A DNA stretch of 64,000 nucleotides from Cytobacillus firmus (GTDB lineage Bacteria > Bacillota > Bacilli > Bacillales > Cytobacillaceae), in NCBI RefSeq assembly GCF_023715565.1, contig NZ_JAMBOJ010000004.1, forward strand, positions 61,699 to 125,698. Direction: 5' to 3'. Below the pieces are notes generated by a model. That model searched no databases. It was not told where the DNA came from and was given only the letters and a program-made list of their open reading frames with translations. Below, piece after piece: positions 1-9,995 of the stretch. A program made the position numbers and the translations under genes. Positions within the stretch are counted from its first letter, which is position 1; every line of letters starts with the position of its first letter.

Positions 1-441
1 TCATATGCTTTCAGATACCCGCAAAAATTGTATGAACAAAAACTGGAACAGCTGGATAAATTGACTGAACAGTTGTTACGGGGATCCAAAAGACTGCATG
101 ATTTAAAGCAGGAACAAGCTGATATTCTAAGGAAAAGGCTGGTTCGAAGTCATCCTGGCCAGCTGAAGGATCAGGCGAAAGAAAGACATGATCGGCTCCA
201 AAAGCTTTTAAATAAAACAATGGGAAATACCCTGGCTGCAAAGGAAAAGGATTTTGCGAGGGTCATTTCAACCCTTGAGGCACTCAGTCCTCTCAAAATC
301 ATGGATAGAGGCTATAGCCTTGCTTATACAGAAAAGGAATCCCTCGTAAAGACTGTGTCTCAGGTTAAAGTGGATGATATGTTAAAATTGAAGGTATCTG
401 ATGGAACTATTGAATGCAGGGTAACGGATATTGAGGAGTGA
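1..441 (+). CDS. xseA: Exodeoxyribonuclease VII large subunit, C-terminal part (5' end outside the window)
   Basis: Only the last 146 codons are present; the reading frame is open from base 1, so the gene begins upstream. The product is the catalytic large subunit of exonuclease VII, which degrades single-stranded DNA into oligonucleotides in the cytoplasm. The visible part is a charged, helical, coiled-coil-like stretch rich in Gln, Lys and Glu, followed by a short beta-rich tail containing [15 protein letters not shown], typical of XseA C-termini. Its TGA stop lies 5 bases before the xseB start, which confirms the assignment because the two subunits are normally co-transcribed. Confidence 0.93.
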   Translation, partial: SYAFRYPQKLYEQKLEQLDKLTEQLLRGSKRLHDLKQEQADILRKRLVRSHPGQLKDQAKERHDRLQKLLNKTMGNTLAAKEKDFARVISTLEALSPLKIMDRGYSLAYTEKESLVKTVSQVKVDDMLKLKVSDGTIECRVTDIEE

Positions 442-446
442 TTGGG

Positions 447-680
447 ATGGCGGATGAAAAACAACTTTCATTTGAGCAAGCGATGGAAGAACTTGAAGTG
501 ATTGTGGAAAAGCTTGAAGAGGGCGATGTTCCTCTTGAAGAGGCAATTAATATATATAAAAAGGGCATGGAGCTTTCAAAATTATGCCATGATAAGCTTA
601 AAAATGTGGAATCACAGCTTACGGAAATACTGACGGAAGACGGGCGAAAAACGAACTTCGCCATTCCGGAGGAGGAATAA
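447..680 (+). CDS. xseB: Exodeoxyribonuclease VII small subunit
   Basis: This 77-residue acidic protein is the small subunit of exonuclease VII and binds the helical part of XseA. The family signature is clear: [19 protein letters not shown] followed by [22 protein letters not shown], two amphipathic helices. I chose the ATG at 447 because GAGGAG at 433-438 sits 8 bases upstream; an in-frame GTG at 438 overlaps that ribosome binding site and is unlikely. Length is normal for the family. The ispA start follows 2 bases after the stop, so xseA, xseB and ispA appear to form one operon. Confidence 0.95.
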   Translation: MADEKQLSFEQAMEELEVIVEKLEEGDVPLEEAINIYKKGMELSKLCHDKLKNVESQLTEILTEDGRKTNFAIPEEE

Positions 681-682
681 TC

Positions 683-1576
683 TTGCAGCAGCAATCATTA
701 AGTTCTTTCTCTGAATTTCATAAGAATAAACTTGAAATACACCTAAGAGAATGCGTACATAAATTAAAAGCCCCAGCTGAAATCAAGGAATCGATGCTAT
801 ACTCACTCGAAGCCGGAGGGAAACGAATCAGGCCGATGCTCTTATTTGCTACATTGGCTGCATTTGGCGAAGATACGTTAAAAGGGCTGTGGAGTGCGGC
901 GGCGATTGAGATGATTCACACCTATTCGCTTATTCACGATGACTTGCCAAGCATGGATAATGATGATCTAAGAAGAGGCAAGCCTACTAACCATAAAGTA
1001 TATGGAGAAGCATTTGCCATTCTAGCAGGTGATGCCTTGCTCACATACAGCTTCCAGACAATTGCGGAAACACCAGAGGAATTCGCTTCAGCCGAAATGA
1101 AGCTGTCACTGATTAAGGTGCTGTCAAGAGCTGCAGGTGTTGAAGGGATGGTTGGCGGGCAGGCTGAAGACATTAAAGGGGAAGGCAAACAGCTGGAAAT
1201 AGAGGACTTAGAGTATATCCACGTGCATAAGACCGGCAAATTGCTTGAATCCAGTGTGGTTTCAGGTGCTATTTTGGCAAATGCTAATGAGGAAACGATT
1301 CAGACTCTTTCCCATTTTGCTTTTCATCTGGGACTGGCTTTTCAAATCAGAGATGATATTCTCGACCTAGAGGGGACAGAAGAGATAATCGGGAAGCCTG
1401 TTGGAAGTGATGAATCAAAAAATAAAAGTACCTATCCCGCACTTCTTACAATGAATGGTGCGAAAGAGGCGCTCGATTACCATATCAAATCTGCTAAAGA
1501 GAAGCTGAGGGAAACCGGTCTCCAAACAGAGCTGCTGGAAGAAATAACAGATTTAATTGCAAACAGGGACCACTAA
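683..1576 (+). CDS. ispA: Farnesyl diphosphate synthase (polyprenyl synthetase)
   Basis: This enzyme condenses DMAPP/geranyl diphosphate with IPP to make farnesyl diphosphate, the precursor of undecaprenyl phosphate, quinones and heme side chains. Both aspartate-rich motifs are visible: DDLPSMD at residues 86-92 (first) and DDILD at 224-228 (second), with GGKRIRP near residue 45. The length of 297 residues is typical. The start is a TTG at 683 preceded by GGAGGAGGAAT, a strong site with good spacing. It is coupled to xseB and followed, after a 600-base gap, by dxs of the same isoprenoid pathway. Confidence 0.95.
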   Translation: MQQQSLSSFSEFHKNKLEIHLRECVHKLKAPAEIKESMLYSLEAGGKRIRPMLLFATLAAFGEDTLKGLWSAAAIEMIHTYSLIHDDLPSMDNDDLRRGKPTNHKVYGEAFAILAGDALLTYSFQTIAETPEEFASAEMKLSLIKVLSRAAGVEGMVGGQAEDIKGEGKQLEIEDLEYIHVHKTGKLLESSVVSGAILANANEETIQTLSHFAFHLGLAFQIRDDILDLEGTEEIIGKPVGSDESKNKSTYPALLTMNGAKEALDYHIKSAKEKLRETGLQTELLEEITDLIANRDH

Positions 1577-1647
1577 TTTTTCCATTATACCATACTCATA
1601 ATTGAAATGATCAGGATACTAATATGACTAAAGAAATGACGCTCTTG

Positions 1648-1671
1648 CCGCTGTACTGATTGTACCAGCGG
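1648..1671 (+). terminator. Hairpin downstream of ispA, possible terminator
   Basis: CCGCTGTAC pairs with GTACCAGCGG across a 5-base loop (one bulged base). No clean U-tract follows, so termination is uncertain. A second GC-rich hairpin (TGCCGGG / CCCCGGCA) lies at 1732-1752. Apart from these and the repeat element at 1907-2129, I see no gene in the 600-base gap between ispA and dxs. Confidence 0.35.
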
Positions 1672-1906
1672 TATTTGCTGTTTATAAAATGTTGGTCATG
1701 AATGTATATATTTTGGTATGATAGGAATTGCTGCCGGGAGTATTCCCCGGCAAAACCAGCCTGGGTGAGAGGCTGTTTATAATGAAAAGCATTTGGAAAA
1801 TCTCCTGTAATAAGGTAATCTTAAGTTATTATCTTTTGGACAGGCTGGACACCGTAAAAAACAGGCTTTGATTTGCTATAAACATGATTGCCAAGATATA
1901 TGTAAA

Positions 1907-2129
1907 GGTTGTTTTCGTAAAGTTATTGCTTTTTCATAACCTAGTTTAATTTGCTGAGTTGATTGGAGCGGAGGGCACTTGACTCCTGCGGGAGGAGAGG
2001 GAAGTGTGAGACCCCGCAGGCGAAGCCGAGGAGGCTCACATTCCTCCCCGCGGAAAGCAAGTGCCTGGAGGGGAAATCAACGGGCAAAATCCATAAACCC
2101 AAAAACAACAATCTTTGAAAAAAACAGCC
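1907..2129 (+). repeat. Interspersed MITE-like repeat element, copy 1 (223 bp)
   Basis: The core begins TTGATTGGAGCGGAGGGCAC and ends CAAGTGCCTGGAGGGGAAAT, so it can fold into a long imperfect hairpin. The outer ends GGTTGTTTTCG and GAAAAAAACAGCC are related inverted ends shared with the copies at 49114-49394 and 55682-55961. The CCCCGCAGGCG and GAGGAGGCTCA core strings resemble short GC-rich repeats scattered in many Bacillus relatives. No protein is encoded. It lies 48 bp upstream of the dxs start and may supply 5' untranslated sequence. Confidence 0.7.
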
Positions 2130-2177
2130 TATGTAAAAAAACGGTCGAATAAGAAACGAAAGTGAGTGGTCCGCTGT

Positions 2178-4073
2178 ATGGATCTGTTATCAATTAAAGA
2201 CCCGTCCTTTTTAAAAGGGCTCTCGAATAAAGAATTGGAAAGTCTCAGCCAGGATATCCGCAATTTCCTTATCGAAAAGCTATCAGGCACAGGGGGGCAT
2301 ATTGGCCCTAATCTCGGTGTTGTTGAGCTGACTGTTGCATTGCATAAATGTTTTGACAGCCCAAAGGATAAAATTATCTGGGATGTCGGACATCAGTCAT
2401 ACGTCCATAAAATTCTTACTGGCAGGGCGTGTCAATTTGATACTCTTAGGCAATATAAAGGTCTTTGCGGCTTTCCCAAAATGGTTGAAAGTGAGCATGA
2501 TGTATGGGAAACAGGCCATAGCTCAACTTCTTTATCTGCCGCAATGGGAATGGCCATTGCAAGAGACTTGAAAAAAGAAAATAATTATGTCATTCCCGTT
2601 ATTGGGGATGGTGCCTTAACAGGCGGAATGGCTTTAGAGGCCTTAAATCATATCGGCCATGAAAAAAAAGATATGATTGTCATATTAAATGATAATGAAA
2701 TGTCGATTGCTCCTAATGTAGGTGCCCTGCACAATGTTCTTGGAAGGTTAAGGACTGCAGGGAAGTATAATTGGGTTAAAGATGAACTTGAATATTTATT
2801 AAAAAAGGTGCCGGCAGTCGGCGGCAAATTGGCCTCAACTGCTGAAAGACTGAAAGACAGCTTAAAGTATTTGTTTGTGTCAGGTATGTTTTTCGAGGAA
2901 TTAGGTTTTACCTATTTGGGACCTGTCGATGGGCATAATTATGAAGCTTTATTTGAGAACCTTGCGTATGCCAAGAAAACAGAAGGCCCAGTCCTCCTCC
3001 ATGTAATTACGAAAAAAGGGAAAGGCTATAACCCTGCAGAAAATGACAGGATTGGCACTTGGCACGGTACAGGGCCTTATAAAATGGAAACAGGGGACTT
3101 TGTGAAACCTGCAGCTGCGCCGCCTCCTGCATGGAGCAAGCTTGTGTCAGAAACTGTCAGGGAACTTGCGAGAGAAGATGAAAGAATTGTGGCAATCACA
3201 CCGGCAATGCCTGTTGGTTCCAAGCTTGAAGGTTTTGCAGGTGAATTTCCGGATCGGATGTATGATGTGGGTATTGCCGAACAGCATGCAGCAACAGTAG
3301 CTGCCGGTCTCGCAACGCAAAACATGAAGCCGTTCCTTGCGATTTATTCTACTTTCCTCCAGCGTGCTTATGATCAGGTCGTACACGATATTGCACGCCA
3401 GAACTTGAATGTATTCATTGGAATCGACCGGGCAGGACTCGTTGGTGCAGATGGAGAAACACATCAGGGTGTATTCGATATCGCATTTTTAAGGCATTTG
3501 CCCAACATGGTTTTGATGATGCCGAAGGATGAAAATGAAGGCCAGCATATGGTAAAAACAGCGATTGAATATAACGATGGCCCAATTGCTATGCGGTTCC
3601 CGCGGGGAAATGGCATCGGGGTGCCGATGGACGCGGAACTTAAAGCTATTCCAATTGGAACATGGGAAGTCCTGCGCGATGGCAGCGACGGAGCTATTTT
3701 AACCTTTGGGACAACTATTTCAATGGCATTGAAGGCAGCTCAGCTCATGGAAAAACAAGGGCATTCCATTAAAGTCATTAATGCAAGGTTTATTAAGCCA
3801 TTTGATGAAAGAATGCTGCATGAATTATTTGCAGCGAATATGCCTATTCTTACGATAGAAGAAGCTGTCCTGCAGGGAGGCTTTGGAAGTGCCATTCTTG
3901 AATATGCACATGAGCAAGGCTTCCACCATTCCGAAATAGACAGGATGGGAATACCTGATAAATTTATTGAACATGGCAGTGTAAATGAACTATTGGAAGA
4001 AATCGGGCTGACAGTAGACGATGTTGTGGAAAGAATGGAAATACTGGCAAGAAAAAAACAAAAAAGGGCTTAA
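2178..4073 (+). CDS. dxs: 1-deoxy-D-xylulose-5-phosphate synthase
   Basis: This thiamine-diphosphate enzyme condenses pyruvate and glyceraldehyde 3-phosphate, the first step of the MEP isoprenoid pathway. The start MDLLSIKDP at ATG 2178 matches the family; an in-frame GTG 12 bases upstream is less likely. The 631-residue length is usual. The TPP/Mg motif GDGALTGG is at about residues 143-150 with the downstream NDNEMSI, and the transketolase-like pyrimidine domain carries GADGETHQG. It is followed 3 bases later by tlyA, so the two are co-transcribed. Confidence 0.96.
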   Translation: MDLLSIKDPSFLKGLSNKELESLSQDIRNFLIEKLSGTGGHIGPNLGVVELTVALHKCFDSPKDKIIWDVGHQSYVHKILTGRACQFDTLRQYKGLCGFPKMVESEHDVWETGHSSTSLSAAMGMAIARDLKKENNYVIPVIGDGALTGGMALEALNHIGHEKKDMIVILNDNEMSIAPNVGALHNVLGRLRTAGKYNWVKDELEYLLKKVPAVGGKLASTAERLKDSLKYLFVSGMFFEELGFTYLGPVDGHNYEALFENLAYAKKTEGPVLLHVITKKGKGYNPAENDRIGTWHGTGPYKMETGDFVKPAAAPPPAWSKLVSETVRELAREDERIVAITPAMPVGSKLEGFAGEFPDRMYDVGIAEQHAATVAAGLATQNMKPFLAIYSTFLQRAYDQVVHDIARQNLNVFIGIDRAGLVGADGETHQGVFDIAFLRHLPNMVLMMPKDENEGQHMVKTAIEYNDGPIAMRFPRGNGIGVPMDAELKAIPIGTWEVLRDGSDGAILTFGTTISMALKAAQLMEKQGHSIKVINARFIKPFDERMLHELFAANMPILTIEEAVLQGGFGSAILEYAHEQGFHHSEIDRMGIPDKFIEHGSVNELLEEIGLTVDDVVERMEILARKKQKRA

Positions 4074-4076
4074 AAT

Positions 4077-4922
4077 ATGAAAACAAAGAAAGAACGATTA
4101 GACGTTTTATTAGTTGAAAGAGGTCTTGCTGAAACGAGAGAAAAAGCGAAAAGGGCCGTTATGGCGGGTTTGGTGTTCAGCAATGAAAGCAGATTGGATA
4201 AACCGGGCGAAAAGGTTAGTGAAGATATTCCGTTGACCATCAAGGGAAAGGTTATGCCCTATGTCAGCCGCGGAGGCTTAAAGCTTGAGAAAGCTCTGAA
4301 AGTTTTTGATTTAGAAATCGAAGGCAAGATCCTCCTTGACATTGGATCCTCAACTGGGGGCTTCACGGATTGTGCCCTGCAGAATGGCGCAAACATGTCC
4401 TATGCTTTGGATGTCGGGTATAATCAGCTTGCCTGGAAATTAAGGCAGGATGAGCGCGTTGTTGTCATGGAAAGGACCAATTTTAGGTATGTAACTCCTG
4501 CAGATCTTTCAGCCGGTATGCCTGATTTTGCTTCCATCGATGTTTCGTTCATCTCTTTAAAGCTTATATTGCCTGTATTAAAAACATTGCTGGTTCCAGG
4601 CAGTGACACAGTTGCCTTAGTGAAACCGCAATTTGAAGCCGGACGGGAGCAGGTTGGAAAAAAAGGAATTGTCAGAGATCCTAAAATACACGAAGCCGTC
4701 CTTGATAAAATTATCAAATTTGCTTTAAGTCTTGGCTATGATGTCAAAGACGTTTCTTATTCACCGATAACCGGCGGAGATGGCAACATAGAGTTTCTTC
4801 TCCATCTGTATTGGTCAGGCAGCAAAGAAGAAGGTGAAAATCTCCTTAAAGCCCCGACTGATAAGATTGTAAAAGAAGCCCACGCCGAACTGAAAACAAA
4901 GCAGGTTAAAGAAGAGGAATAG
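4077..4922 (+). CDS. tlyA: TlyA family rRNA 2'-O-methyltransferase / hemolysin-like protein
   Basis: The 281-residue protein has an N-terminal S4 RNA-binding domain (about residues 5-65, LLVERGLAETREKAKRAV) and a FtsJ-type methyltransferase domain with SAM motif DIGSSTGGF at 88-96 and VKPQFEAGREQVGKKGIV later. TlyA proteins methylate 2'-hydroxyls in 16S and 23S rRNA; the older name hemolysin is probably misleading. In Bacillus this gene (yqxC) lies between dxs and ahrC, as here. A terminator overlaps its stop codon. Confidence 0.92.
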   Translation: MKTKKERLDVLLVERGLAETREKAKRAVMAGLVFSNESRLDKPGEKVSEDIPLTIKGKVMPYVSRGGLKLEKALKVFDLEIEGKILLDIGSSTGGFTDCALQNGANMSYALDVGYNQLAWKLRQDERVVVMERTNFRYVTPADLSAGMPDFASIDVSFISLKLILPVLKTLLVPGSDTVALVKPQFEAGREQVGKKGIVRDPKIHEAVLDKIIKFALSLGYDVKDVSYSPITGGDGNIEFLLHLYWSGSKEEGENLLKAPTDKIVKEAHAELKTKQVKEEE

Positions 4923-4945
4923 GCTGATGCCTGTTCCTTTTTTTA
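4915..4945 (+). terminator. Rho-independent terminator after tlyA
   Basis: The stem AGGAATAGGC / GCCTGTTCCT (one T-G wobble) with loop TGAT is followed by seven T residues. It overlaps the tlyA stop codon and separates the dxs-tlyA unit from argR. Confidence 0.85.
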
Positions 4946-5091
4946 GAGGAATTTGTCGGGTAAGGACGAATTATAATAATTTATACGGGAAAATTGTACT
5001 TTATTGAGAAAATCAGCTAACATTATAATACAAAACACTATAAATAATTTTTTCTGCCTGCTGTCAAGCGGCTGATTATAGAGGTGAAAAA

Positions 5092-5541
5092 ATGAATAAA
5101 GGGCAAAGACATATTAAAATACGCGAAATTATTACTAATAACGATATTGAAACACAGGATGACCTGGTGGATGAATTAAAAAACGCAGGGTTTAATGTTA
5201 CCCAGGCGACAGTTTCAAGAGATATTAAAGAGCTTCACCTGGTAAAAGTACCGTTGATGGACGGAAGGTATAAATACAGTCTTCCGGCTGATCAGCGTTT
5301 CAATCCTCTGCAAAAGCTTAAAAGAAACTTAATGGATGCCTTTGTTAGAGTGGATACCGCAGGACATCTCCTTGTAATGAAAACTCTTCCGGGCAATGCC
5401 ATGGCTATTGGCGCACTGATAGATAATCTTGATTGGGAAGAAATTCTGGGGACAATCTGCGGGGATGACACATGCCTGATCATTTGCAAAACCCCTGAAG
5501 ACACAGAAGCCATTTCAAACCGCTTTCTTGAAATGCTGTAG
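5092..5541 (+). CDS. argR: Arginine repressor ArgR/AhrC
   Basis: This 149-residue transcription factor represses arginine biosynthesis and activates catabolism when arginine is bound, acting as a hexamer. The N-terminal winged helix contains the recognition segment [13 protein letters not shown] at 38-50. The C-terminal hexamerisation and arginine-binding domain contains GDD at 124-126 ([13 protein letters not shown]). The ATG is preceded by GAGGTG. A perfect -10 TATAAT at 5024-5029 suggests its own promoter. An ARG-box-like site upstream of artP in this window (27244-27257) is a plausible target. Confidence 0.96.
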   Translation: MNKGQRHIKIREIITNNDIETQDDLVDELKNAGFNVTQATVSRDIKELHLVKVPLMDGRYKYSLPADQRFNPLQKLKRNLMDAFVRVDTAGHLLVMKTLPGNAMAIGALIDNLDWEEILGTICGDDTCLIICKTPEDTEAISNRFLEML

Positions 5542-5558
5542 ATATTTTTCAAGCTCAG

Positions 5559-5599
5559 AGCGCCTGCCTCGATCGAGGTGTCGCAGCAGGCAAGGCGCT
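5559..5599 (+). terminator. Hairpin between argR and recN (attenuator or weak terminator)
   Basis: AGCGCCTGCCT at 5559-5569 pairs with AGGCAAGGCGCT at 5588-5599 (one bulged A). It is followed only by a mixed T/C stretch (TCTGCTTTTCT), so it may attenuate rather than fully stop argR transcripts entering recN, whose start is 27 bases downstream. Confidence 0.5.
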
Positions 5600-5625
5600 T
5601 CTGCTTTTCTAATGAGGTGATATGT

Positions 5626-7308
5626 TTGTTAAATGAAATAACCATACGAAATTTTGCTATTATCGAAGCCCTTTCTGTCTCTTTTGAAAAGGGCTTAACT
5701 GTTTTAACTGGTGAAACAGGAGCGGGGAAATCCATTATTATTGATGCCATTCACTTGCTGGCCGGCGGCAGGGGATCTGCAGAATTTGTCCGGCATGGTG
5801 AAGATAAGGCTGAACTAGAGGGGCTTTTTATCCTTGATGATCCAAAGCACCCTTGCTACAGGCGATCAGCTGAATTCGGGATAGAGATTGAAGATGGAAT
5901 GATTGTTCTTCGCAGGGATATATCAAAGTCAGGAAAAAGCGTCTGCAGAGTGAATGGGAAATTAGTAACCATTTCTGCCCTAAGGGAAATCGGCAGTTCT
6001 CTTATTGATATACACGGCCAGCATGAACATCAGGAATTAATGAATGAAACCTTGCATCTTCCACTCCTCGATCAGTTCGGTGGACTGAGAATTACATCTT
6101 CCCTTTCGGAATACCAGGAAATTTATAGGTTATATGAAAGTACATTGAAAAAGCTTAAGAATCTAAGTGAGAATGAACAGCAAATGGCGCACCGGCTTGA
6201 TCTAATTCAGTTTCAGCTTGATGAAATTCAGTCTGCACAGCTGAAACTGAATGAAGATGAGGACTTAATTGAAGAAAAGCGAAAGCTTTCCAACTATGAA
6301 CGTATTTTCGATTCTGTTCAGTCAGGCTATAACGCTCTGCAAGGAGAGCAAAGGGGTCTCGATTGGATTGGAATGGTTATGGGATATATGAATGATGCTG
6401 CTGAATTGGACCCTTCATATAAAGAAATTGCGGAAAATGTGGCAAACAGCTTTTATTTGCTTGAAGATGCAGCCAGTTCCCTTCGTAATGAAATGGACTT
6501 TATGGAATATGATCCCCATAGGCTTAATGAAATTGAAACCAGACTGAATGAAATTAATGGATTAAAAAGAAAATACGGAAAAACAGTCGATGAAGTGCTG
6601 GAATACGCAGCAAAAATAGAAGAAGAAATCGAAACGCTGCAAAATAAAGAGACCCATATTGATAAGCTGCAAAAAGAAGTTGCTGCCCTGAAAAAAGACC
6701 TGATGGTTGAAGGGGAAGAACTGAGCAAACTGCGGAGAAAATCTGCCCTAAAGCTTACGAAGTTAATTCATAAAGAGCTTAAGGAATTATACATGGAAAA
6801 AACAGTTTTTGAGGTAAGGTTCTTTTCTGATCCCGAAGTTCTTTTAAAAAATGGAGTTGACAGGGCGGAGTTCTATATTTCGACCAATCCGGGAGAACCG
6901 CTCAAGCCTCTGTCTAAGATTGCATCTGGAGGGGAATTATCCCGAATCATGCTTGCCTTAAAGAGTATTTTCTCAAAACACCAGGGTGTTACAAGTATTA
7001 TCTTCGATGAAGTGGACACAGGTGTGAGCGGAAGAGTGGCGCAAGCTATCGCGGAGAAGATTCATCATGTTTCCGTGGACTCACAGGTGCTTTGTATCTC
7101 TCACCTGCCACAGGTTGCAGCGATTGCAGATACTCATTTATTTATTGCTAAAAACACGAAGGAAGGGCGGACCAAAACTACAGTGAAGCCTCTGAATGAA
7201 GAAGAGAAGATAAAAGAAATCAGCCGTATGATTTCTGGAGTGGAAATTACCGATTTGACAAAAGAGCATGCAAAAGAGCTGCTGCATATGGCAAAACAGC
7301 TGAAATAA
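5626..7308 (+). CDS. recN: DNA repair protein RecN
   Basis: RecN is an SMC-like ATPase that acts early at double-strand breaks. The Walker A motif GETGAGKS is at residues 29-36; a central coiled coil (about 160-370) precedes the C-terminal ATPase half with signature IASGGELSRIMLALK and Walker B IIFDEVDTG. I place the start at TTG 5626 (MLNEITIRNF) because GAGGTGA lies 6 bases upstream and the N-terminus aligns with the family; a longer frame reading from 5578 would add residues not seen in RecN. The product of 560 residues is of usual size. Confidence 0.95.
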   Translation: MLNEITIRNFAIIEALSVSFEKGLTVLTGETGAGKSIIIDAIHLLAGGRGSAEFVRHGEDKAELEGLFILDDPKHPCYRRSAEFGIEIEDGMIVLRRDISKSGKSVCRVNGKLVTISALREIGSSLIDIHGQHEHQELMNETLHLPLLDQFGGLRITSSLSEYQEIYRLYESTLKKLKNLSENEQQMAHRLDLIQFQLDEIQSAQLKLNEDEDLIEEKRKLSNYERIFDSVQSGYNALQGEQRGLDWIGMVMGYMNDAAELDPSYKEIAENVANSFYLLEDAASSLRNEMDFMEYDPHRLNEIETRLNEINGLKRKYGKTVDEVLEYAAKIEEEIETLQNKETHIDKLQKEVAALKKDLMVEGEELSKLRRKSALKLTKLIHKELKELYMEKTVFEVRFFSDPEVLLKNGVDRAEFYISTNPGEPLKPLSKIASGGELSRIMLALKSIFSKHQGVTSIIFDEVDTGVSGRVAQAIAEKIHHVSVDSQVLCISHLPQVAAIADTHLFIAKNTKEGRTKTTVKPLNEEEKIKEISRMISGVEITDLTKEHAKELLHMAKQLK

Positions 7309-7366
7309 TTATGATCCAATATCCGGTGTGCGCCATTAAGCAGTTCAGCGAGATCTAATACCTTGA

Positions 7367-7396
7367 AAAGCTATCCAAAGCAGGATAGCTTTTTTT
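7367..7396 (+). terminator. Rho-independent terminator after recN
   Basis: AAAGCTATCC and GGATAGCTTT form a perfect stem with a 6-base loop, followed by a run of T. Confidence 0.9.
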
Positions 7397-7490
7397 ATGT
7401 CACTGGCAGTTATAAATGCCATCGATGCAGGCAAAATTAAAGATGTAGCCATTTGACGTGGATGGACTAGAAGCGAGGAGAGTGAAAAAT

Positions 7491-8780
7491 TTGATATATG
7501 ATGTTTTGCGCAAAATAATTGGTGGAATTCTCCTTGTTTCATTAATTGCTTTAGGTTTTTCCAAGCCTGTTCAGGAATATTTGCAAATACCTGCAAATAT
7601 TACCCTTTTTGAAGGGCAGCAGCTTGATATTGCAAAGGCAGAAGCAGTGTCATCCGGGCTGTCCATAGATAATACAAGTGTGGCTCTTAAAGAAGGTAAC
7701 CATTCGATTTCGCTTTCAGCAAAAGAAAATGGAAAAAATGAAATGCTTCTCGAACTGGCAGGTTTTCCGATAAAGAAGGTTGATGTTAATGTCTTAAAAG
7801 ATTTTAAAGTAATTCCAGGAGGGCAATCAATCGGGGTTAAACTAAATACAGTAGGTGTGTTAGTAGTGGGGCACCATCAGGTTAATACGGCTGAAGGAAA
7901 AGCTTCTCCAGGAGAAATGGCCGGGATAAAAATCGGAGATATCATTACGGAAATCAATGGTAAGAAAATTGAAAAGATGTCAGATGTTGCCCCTTTTGTT
8001 CAAGAAGCGGGTAAAAGCGGCAATCCGCTCCAAATCATTGTCAGCCGTGAAAGCGGGAAGGTGAAAACGGAGCTGACTCCTCTTAAAGAAAACGGGGAAG
8101 AAACCTATAAACTCGGTTTATATATACGTGACTCAGCAGCGGGCATTGGGACGATGACTTTCTATCACCCGGAAACGAAAAAGTATGGAGCACTCGGACA
8201 TGTTATTTCCGATATGGATACAAAAAAACCCATTGTTGTTGAAGACGGCCAAATTGTAAGATCGACTGTTACTTCCATTGAAAAAGGAAGCAATGGCAAT
8301 CCTGGTGAAAAACTTGCACGATTTTCCTCAGATAAAGAAATAATCGGGAATATTGTCAGGAACAGTCCTTTCGGGATTTTTGGGGAATTAAACCGCGACA
8401 TGAAAAATGGGATCTTTGACAAACCGATGCCAATAGCATTATCTCATCAAGTAAAAGAGGGAGCCGCTCAAATACTGACTGTAGTGGACAATGATGAAGT
8501 ACAATTGTTTGATATTGAAATTGTCAGCACGATACCGCAAAAGTTTCCGGCAACAAAAGGAATGGTCATAAAAGTGACGGATCAGAAGCTCCTCGATAAA
8601 ACAGGTGGGATTGTACAGGGGATGAGCGGAAGCCCGATCATTCAGGATGGCAGGATTATTGGAGCGGTAACTCACGTGTTTGTTAATGATCCTACTTCAG
8701 GATATGGTGTTCATATCGAATGGATGCTAAATGAAGCAGGCATCAATATATATGAAAAAGCTGAAGAAAAAGCATCTTAA
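7491..8780 (+). CDS. spoIVB: SpoIVB serine peptidase (sigma-K checkpoint)
   Basis: SpoIVB is made in the forespore, secreted across its membrane, and cleaves SpoIVFA to trigger pro-sigma-K processing. One N-terminal membrane segment (about residues 9-27) is followed by a PDZ domain ([16 protein letters not shown]) and an S55 peptidase domain. With the TTG start at 7491 the catalytic His falls at 237 (GALGHVISD) and Ser at 379 (GMSGSP), one position from the B. subtilis H236/S378 numbering, which supports this start; GAGGAG lies 10 bases upstream. An in-frame ATG at 7458 lacks a ribosome site. It precedes spo0A as in other Bacillus. Confidence 0.95.
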   Translation: MIYDVLRKIIGGILLVSLIALGFSKPVQEYLQIPANITLFEGQQLDIAKAEAVSSGLSIDNTSVALKEGNHSISLSAKENGKNEMLLELAGFPIKKVDVNVLKDFKVIPGGQSIGVKLNTVGVLVVGHHQVNTAEGKASPGEMAGIKIGDIITEINGKKIEKMSDVAPFVQEAGKSGNPLQIIVSRESGKVKTELTPLKENGEETYKLGLYIRDSAAGIGTMTFYHPETKKYGALGHVISDMDTKKPIVVEDGQIVRSTVTSIEKGSNGNPGEKLARFSSDKEIIGNIVRNSPFGIFGELNRDMKNGIFDKPMPIALSHQVKEGAAQILTVVDNDEVQLFDIEIVSTIPQKFPATKGMVIKVTDQKLLDKTGGIVQGMSGSPIIQDGRIIGAVTHVFVNDPTSGYGVHIEWMLNEAGINIYEKAEEKAS

Positions 8781-8794
8781 TAAAGGATGGATCT

Positions 8795-8823
8795 AAAAAA
8801 GGCGGGTGAAATCCCGTCTTTTT
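8795..8823 (+). terminator. Rho-independent terminator after spoIVB
   Basis: AAAAAGGCGGG pairs with CCCGTCTTTTT (one wobble) around a short loop, followed by more T. It isolates spoIVB from the spo0A promoter region. Confidence 0.88.
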
Positions 8824-8857
8824 GATTTTTTGTTAAAAAGACGATAATTAAAGATTT

Positions 8858-8995
8858 TTCGACAACAATACACGAATTGCAAAGAGTATGGCGAAACTGG
8901 TCGAAAACAGAAGAAAATAAAAGAAAAAATAAGGTTTCGCTGGTTTTTTAAGAAAATTTCAAAAAAGTAGAGGAATTTTTGTTGCATTGTCGAAT
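8858..8995 (+). promoter_or_regulatory. spo0A control region: sigma-H promoter and Spo0A boxes
   Basis: A sigma-H promoter is seen as AGAGGAATT (8969-8977), an 11-base spacer, and GTCGAAT (8989-8995), fitting the RnAGGAwWW-N11-RnnGAAT consensus. A Spo0A box TGTCGAA overlaps the -10 (8988-8994), an inverted box TTCGACA is at 8858-8864, and a near match TGGTCGAAA is at 8898-8906. This matches the known sporulation-stage spo0A promoter with Spo0A autoregulation. The rest of the 310-base gap holds no gene. Confidence 0.8.
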
Positions 8996-9090
8996 TTCTC
9001 ATTTAGAATAGAACATAGATATCATAAAAAAGTGCGTGTTCTAAATGAACATACATTAAAGAGACCATAATGGGCCGAGGAGGAAAGTAA

Positions 9091-9879
9091 GTGAAAAAAA
9101 TAAAAGTTTGTGTTGTGGATGATAATAGGGAACTGGTCGGGCTTTTAGAGGAATATATATCTTCCCAGGAGGATATGGAAGTTTCGGGTGTTGCACATAA
9201 TGGACAGGATTGCCTCGACATTTTAGTGCAGACACAGCCTGATGTTCTCGTGTTGGATATCATCATGCCTCACTTGGATGGACTTGCTGTACTCGAGAAA
9301 ATGAGAGAATTAAATTTGAATACACTTCCTAATGTAATTATGCTTACTGCATTCGGCCAGGAGGATGTCACCAAAAAGGCCGTGGATTTGGGAGCATCTT
9401 ACTTTATTCTTAAACCATTTGATATGGACAATTTGGCAAGCCATATCCGTCAGGTCAGCGGAAAATCCAGCTCATTTCTCCGCAAACCCGTTCCATCTTA
9501 CCGTCCCCAGGCAGAAGCGAAGCCGAAGAACCTGGATGCCAGCATTACGAGCATCATTCATGAAATTGGCGTGCCTGCTCATATTAAAGGATACTTATAT
9601 CTTCGTGAAGCTATTTCAATGGTGTACAATGATATCGAGCTGCTCGGTTCCATTACAAAAGTGCTGTATCCTGATATTGCTAAAAAATTCAATACGACTG
9701 CAAGCCGGGTTGAACGTGCGATCCGCCATGCGATTGAAGTTGCCTGGAGCCGTGGTAATATAGATTCAATCTCCTCTCTTTTCGGATATACAGTCAGCAT
9801 GACTAAAGCAAAGCCGACTAATTCCGAGTTTATTGCCATGGTGGCAGATAAACTTCGTCTCGAACATAGGGCTTCTTGA
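9091..9879 (+). CDS. spo0A: Sporulation master response regulator Spo0A
   Basis: This 262-residue response regulator is phosphorylated by the phosphorelay and controls entry into sporulation. The receiver domain has the acidic pair DD at 10-11, phospho-acceptor Asp at 56 ([12 protein letters not shown]) and the conserved Lys in FILKPFD. The C-terminal DNA-binding domain carries [19 protein letters not shown]. The GTG start follows GAGGAGGAAA. A terminator follows immediately, so it is a single-gene unit. Confidence 0.98.
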   Translation: MKKIKVCVVDDNRELVGLLEEYISSQEDMEVSGVAHNGQDCLDILVQTQPDVLVLDIIMPHLDGLAVLEKMRELNLNTLPNVIMLTAFGQEDVTKKAVDLGASYFILKPFDMDNLASHIRQVSGKSSSFLRKPVPSYRPQAEAKPKNLDASITSIIHEIGVPAHIKGYLYLREAISMVYNDIELLGSITKVLYPDIAKKFNTTASRVERAIRHAIEVAWSRGNIDSISSLFGYTVSMTKAKPTNSEFIAMVADKLRLEHRAS

Positions 9880-9918
9880 AAGGGTAAGGACTTTTAACAA
9901 ATTTTATTTAATCTGCTG

Positions 9919-9941
9919 CGCTCCTATTGGGGCGTTTTTTA
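9919..9941 (+). terminator. Rho-independent terminator after spo0A
   Basis: CGCTCC pairs with GGGGCG (wobble allowed) around a TATT loop, followed by six T. Confidence 0.8.
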
Positions 9942-9953
9942 TTTTTCCTCATG

Positions 9954-9987
9954 AAAAAAAGTTCAGTTTGAATACTTCAAACTGAAC
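9954..9987 (-). terminator. Terminator of the yycC-like gene (minus strand)
   Basis: A perfect 12-bp inverted repeat with a 3-base loop (9961-9987) is flanked on the left by seven A, which is a U-tract when read on the minus strand. It faces the spo0A terminator. Confidence 0.85.
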
Positions 9988-9995
9988 CTTTACTT

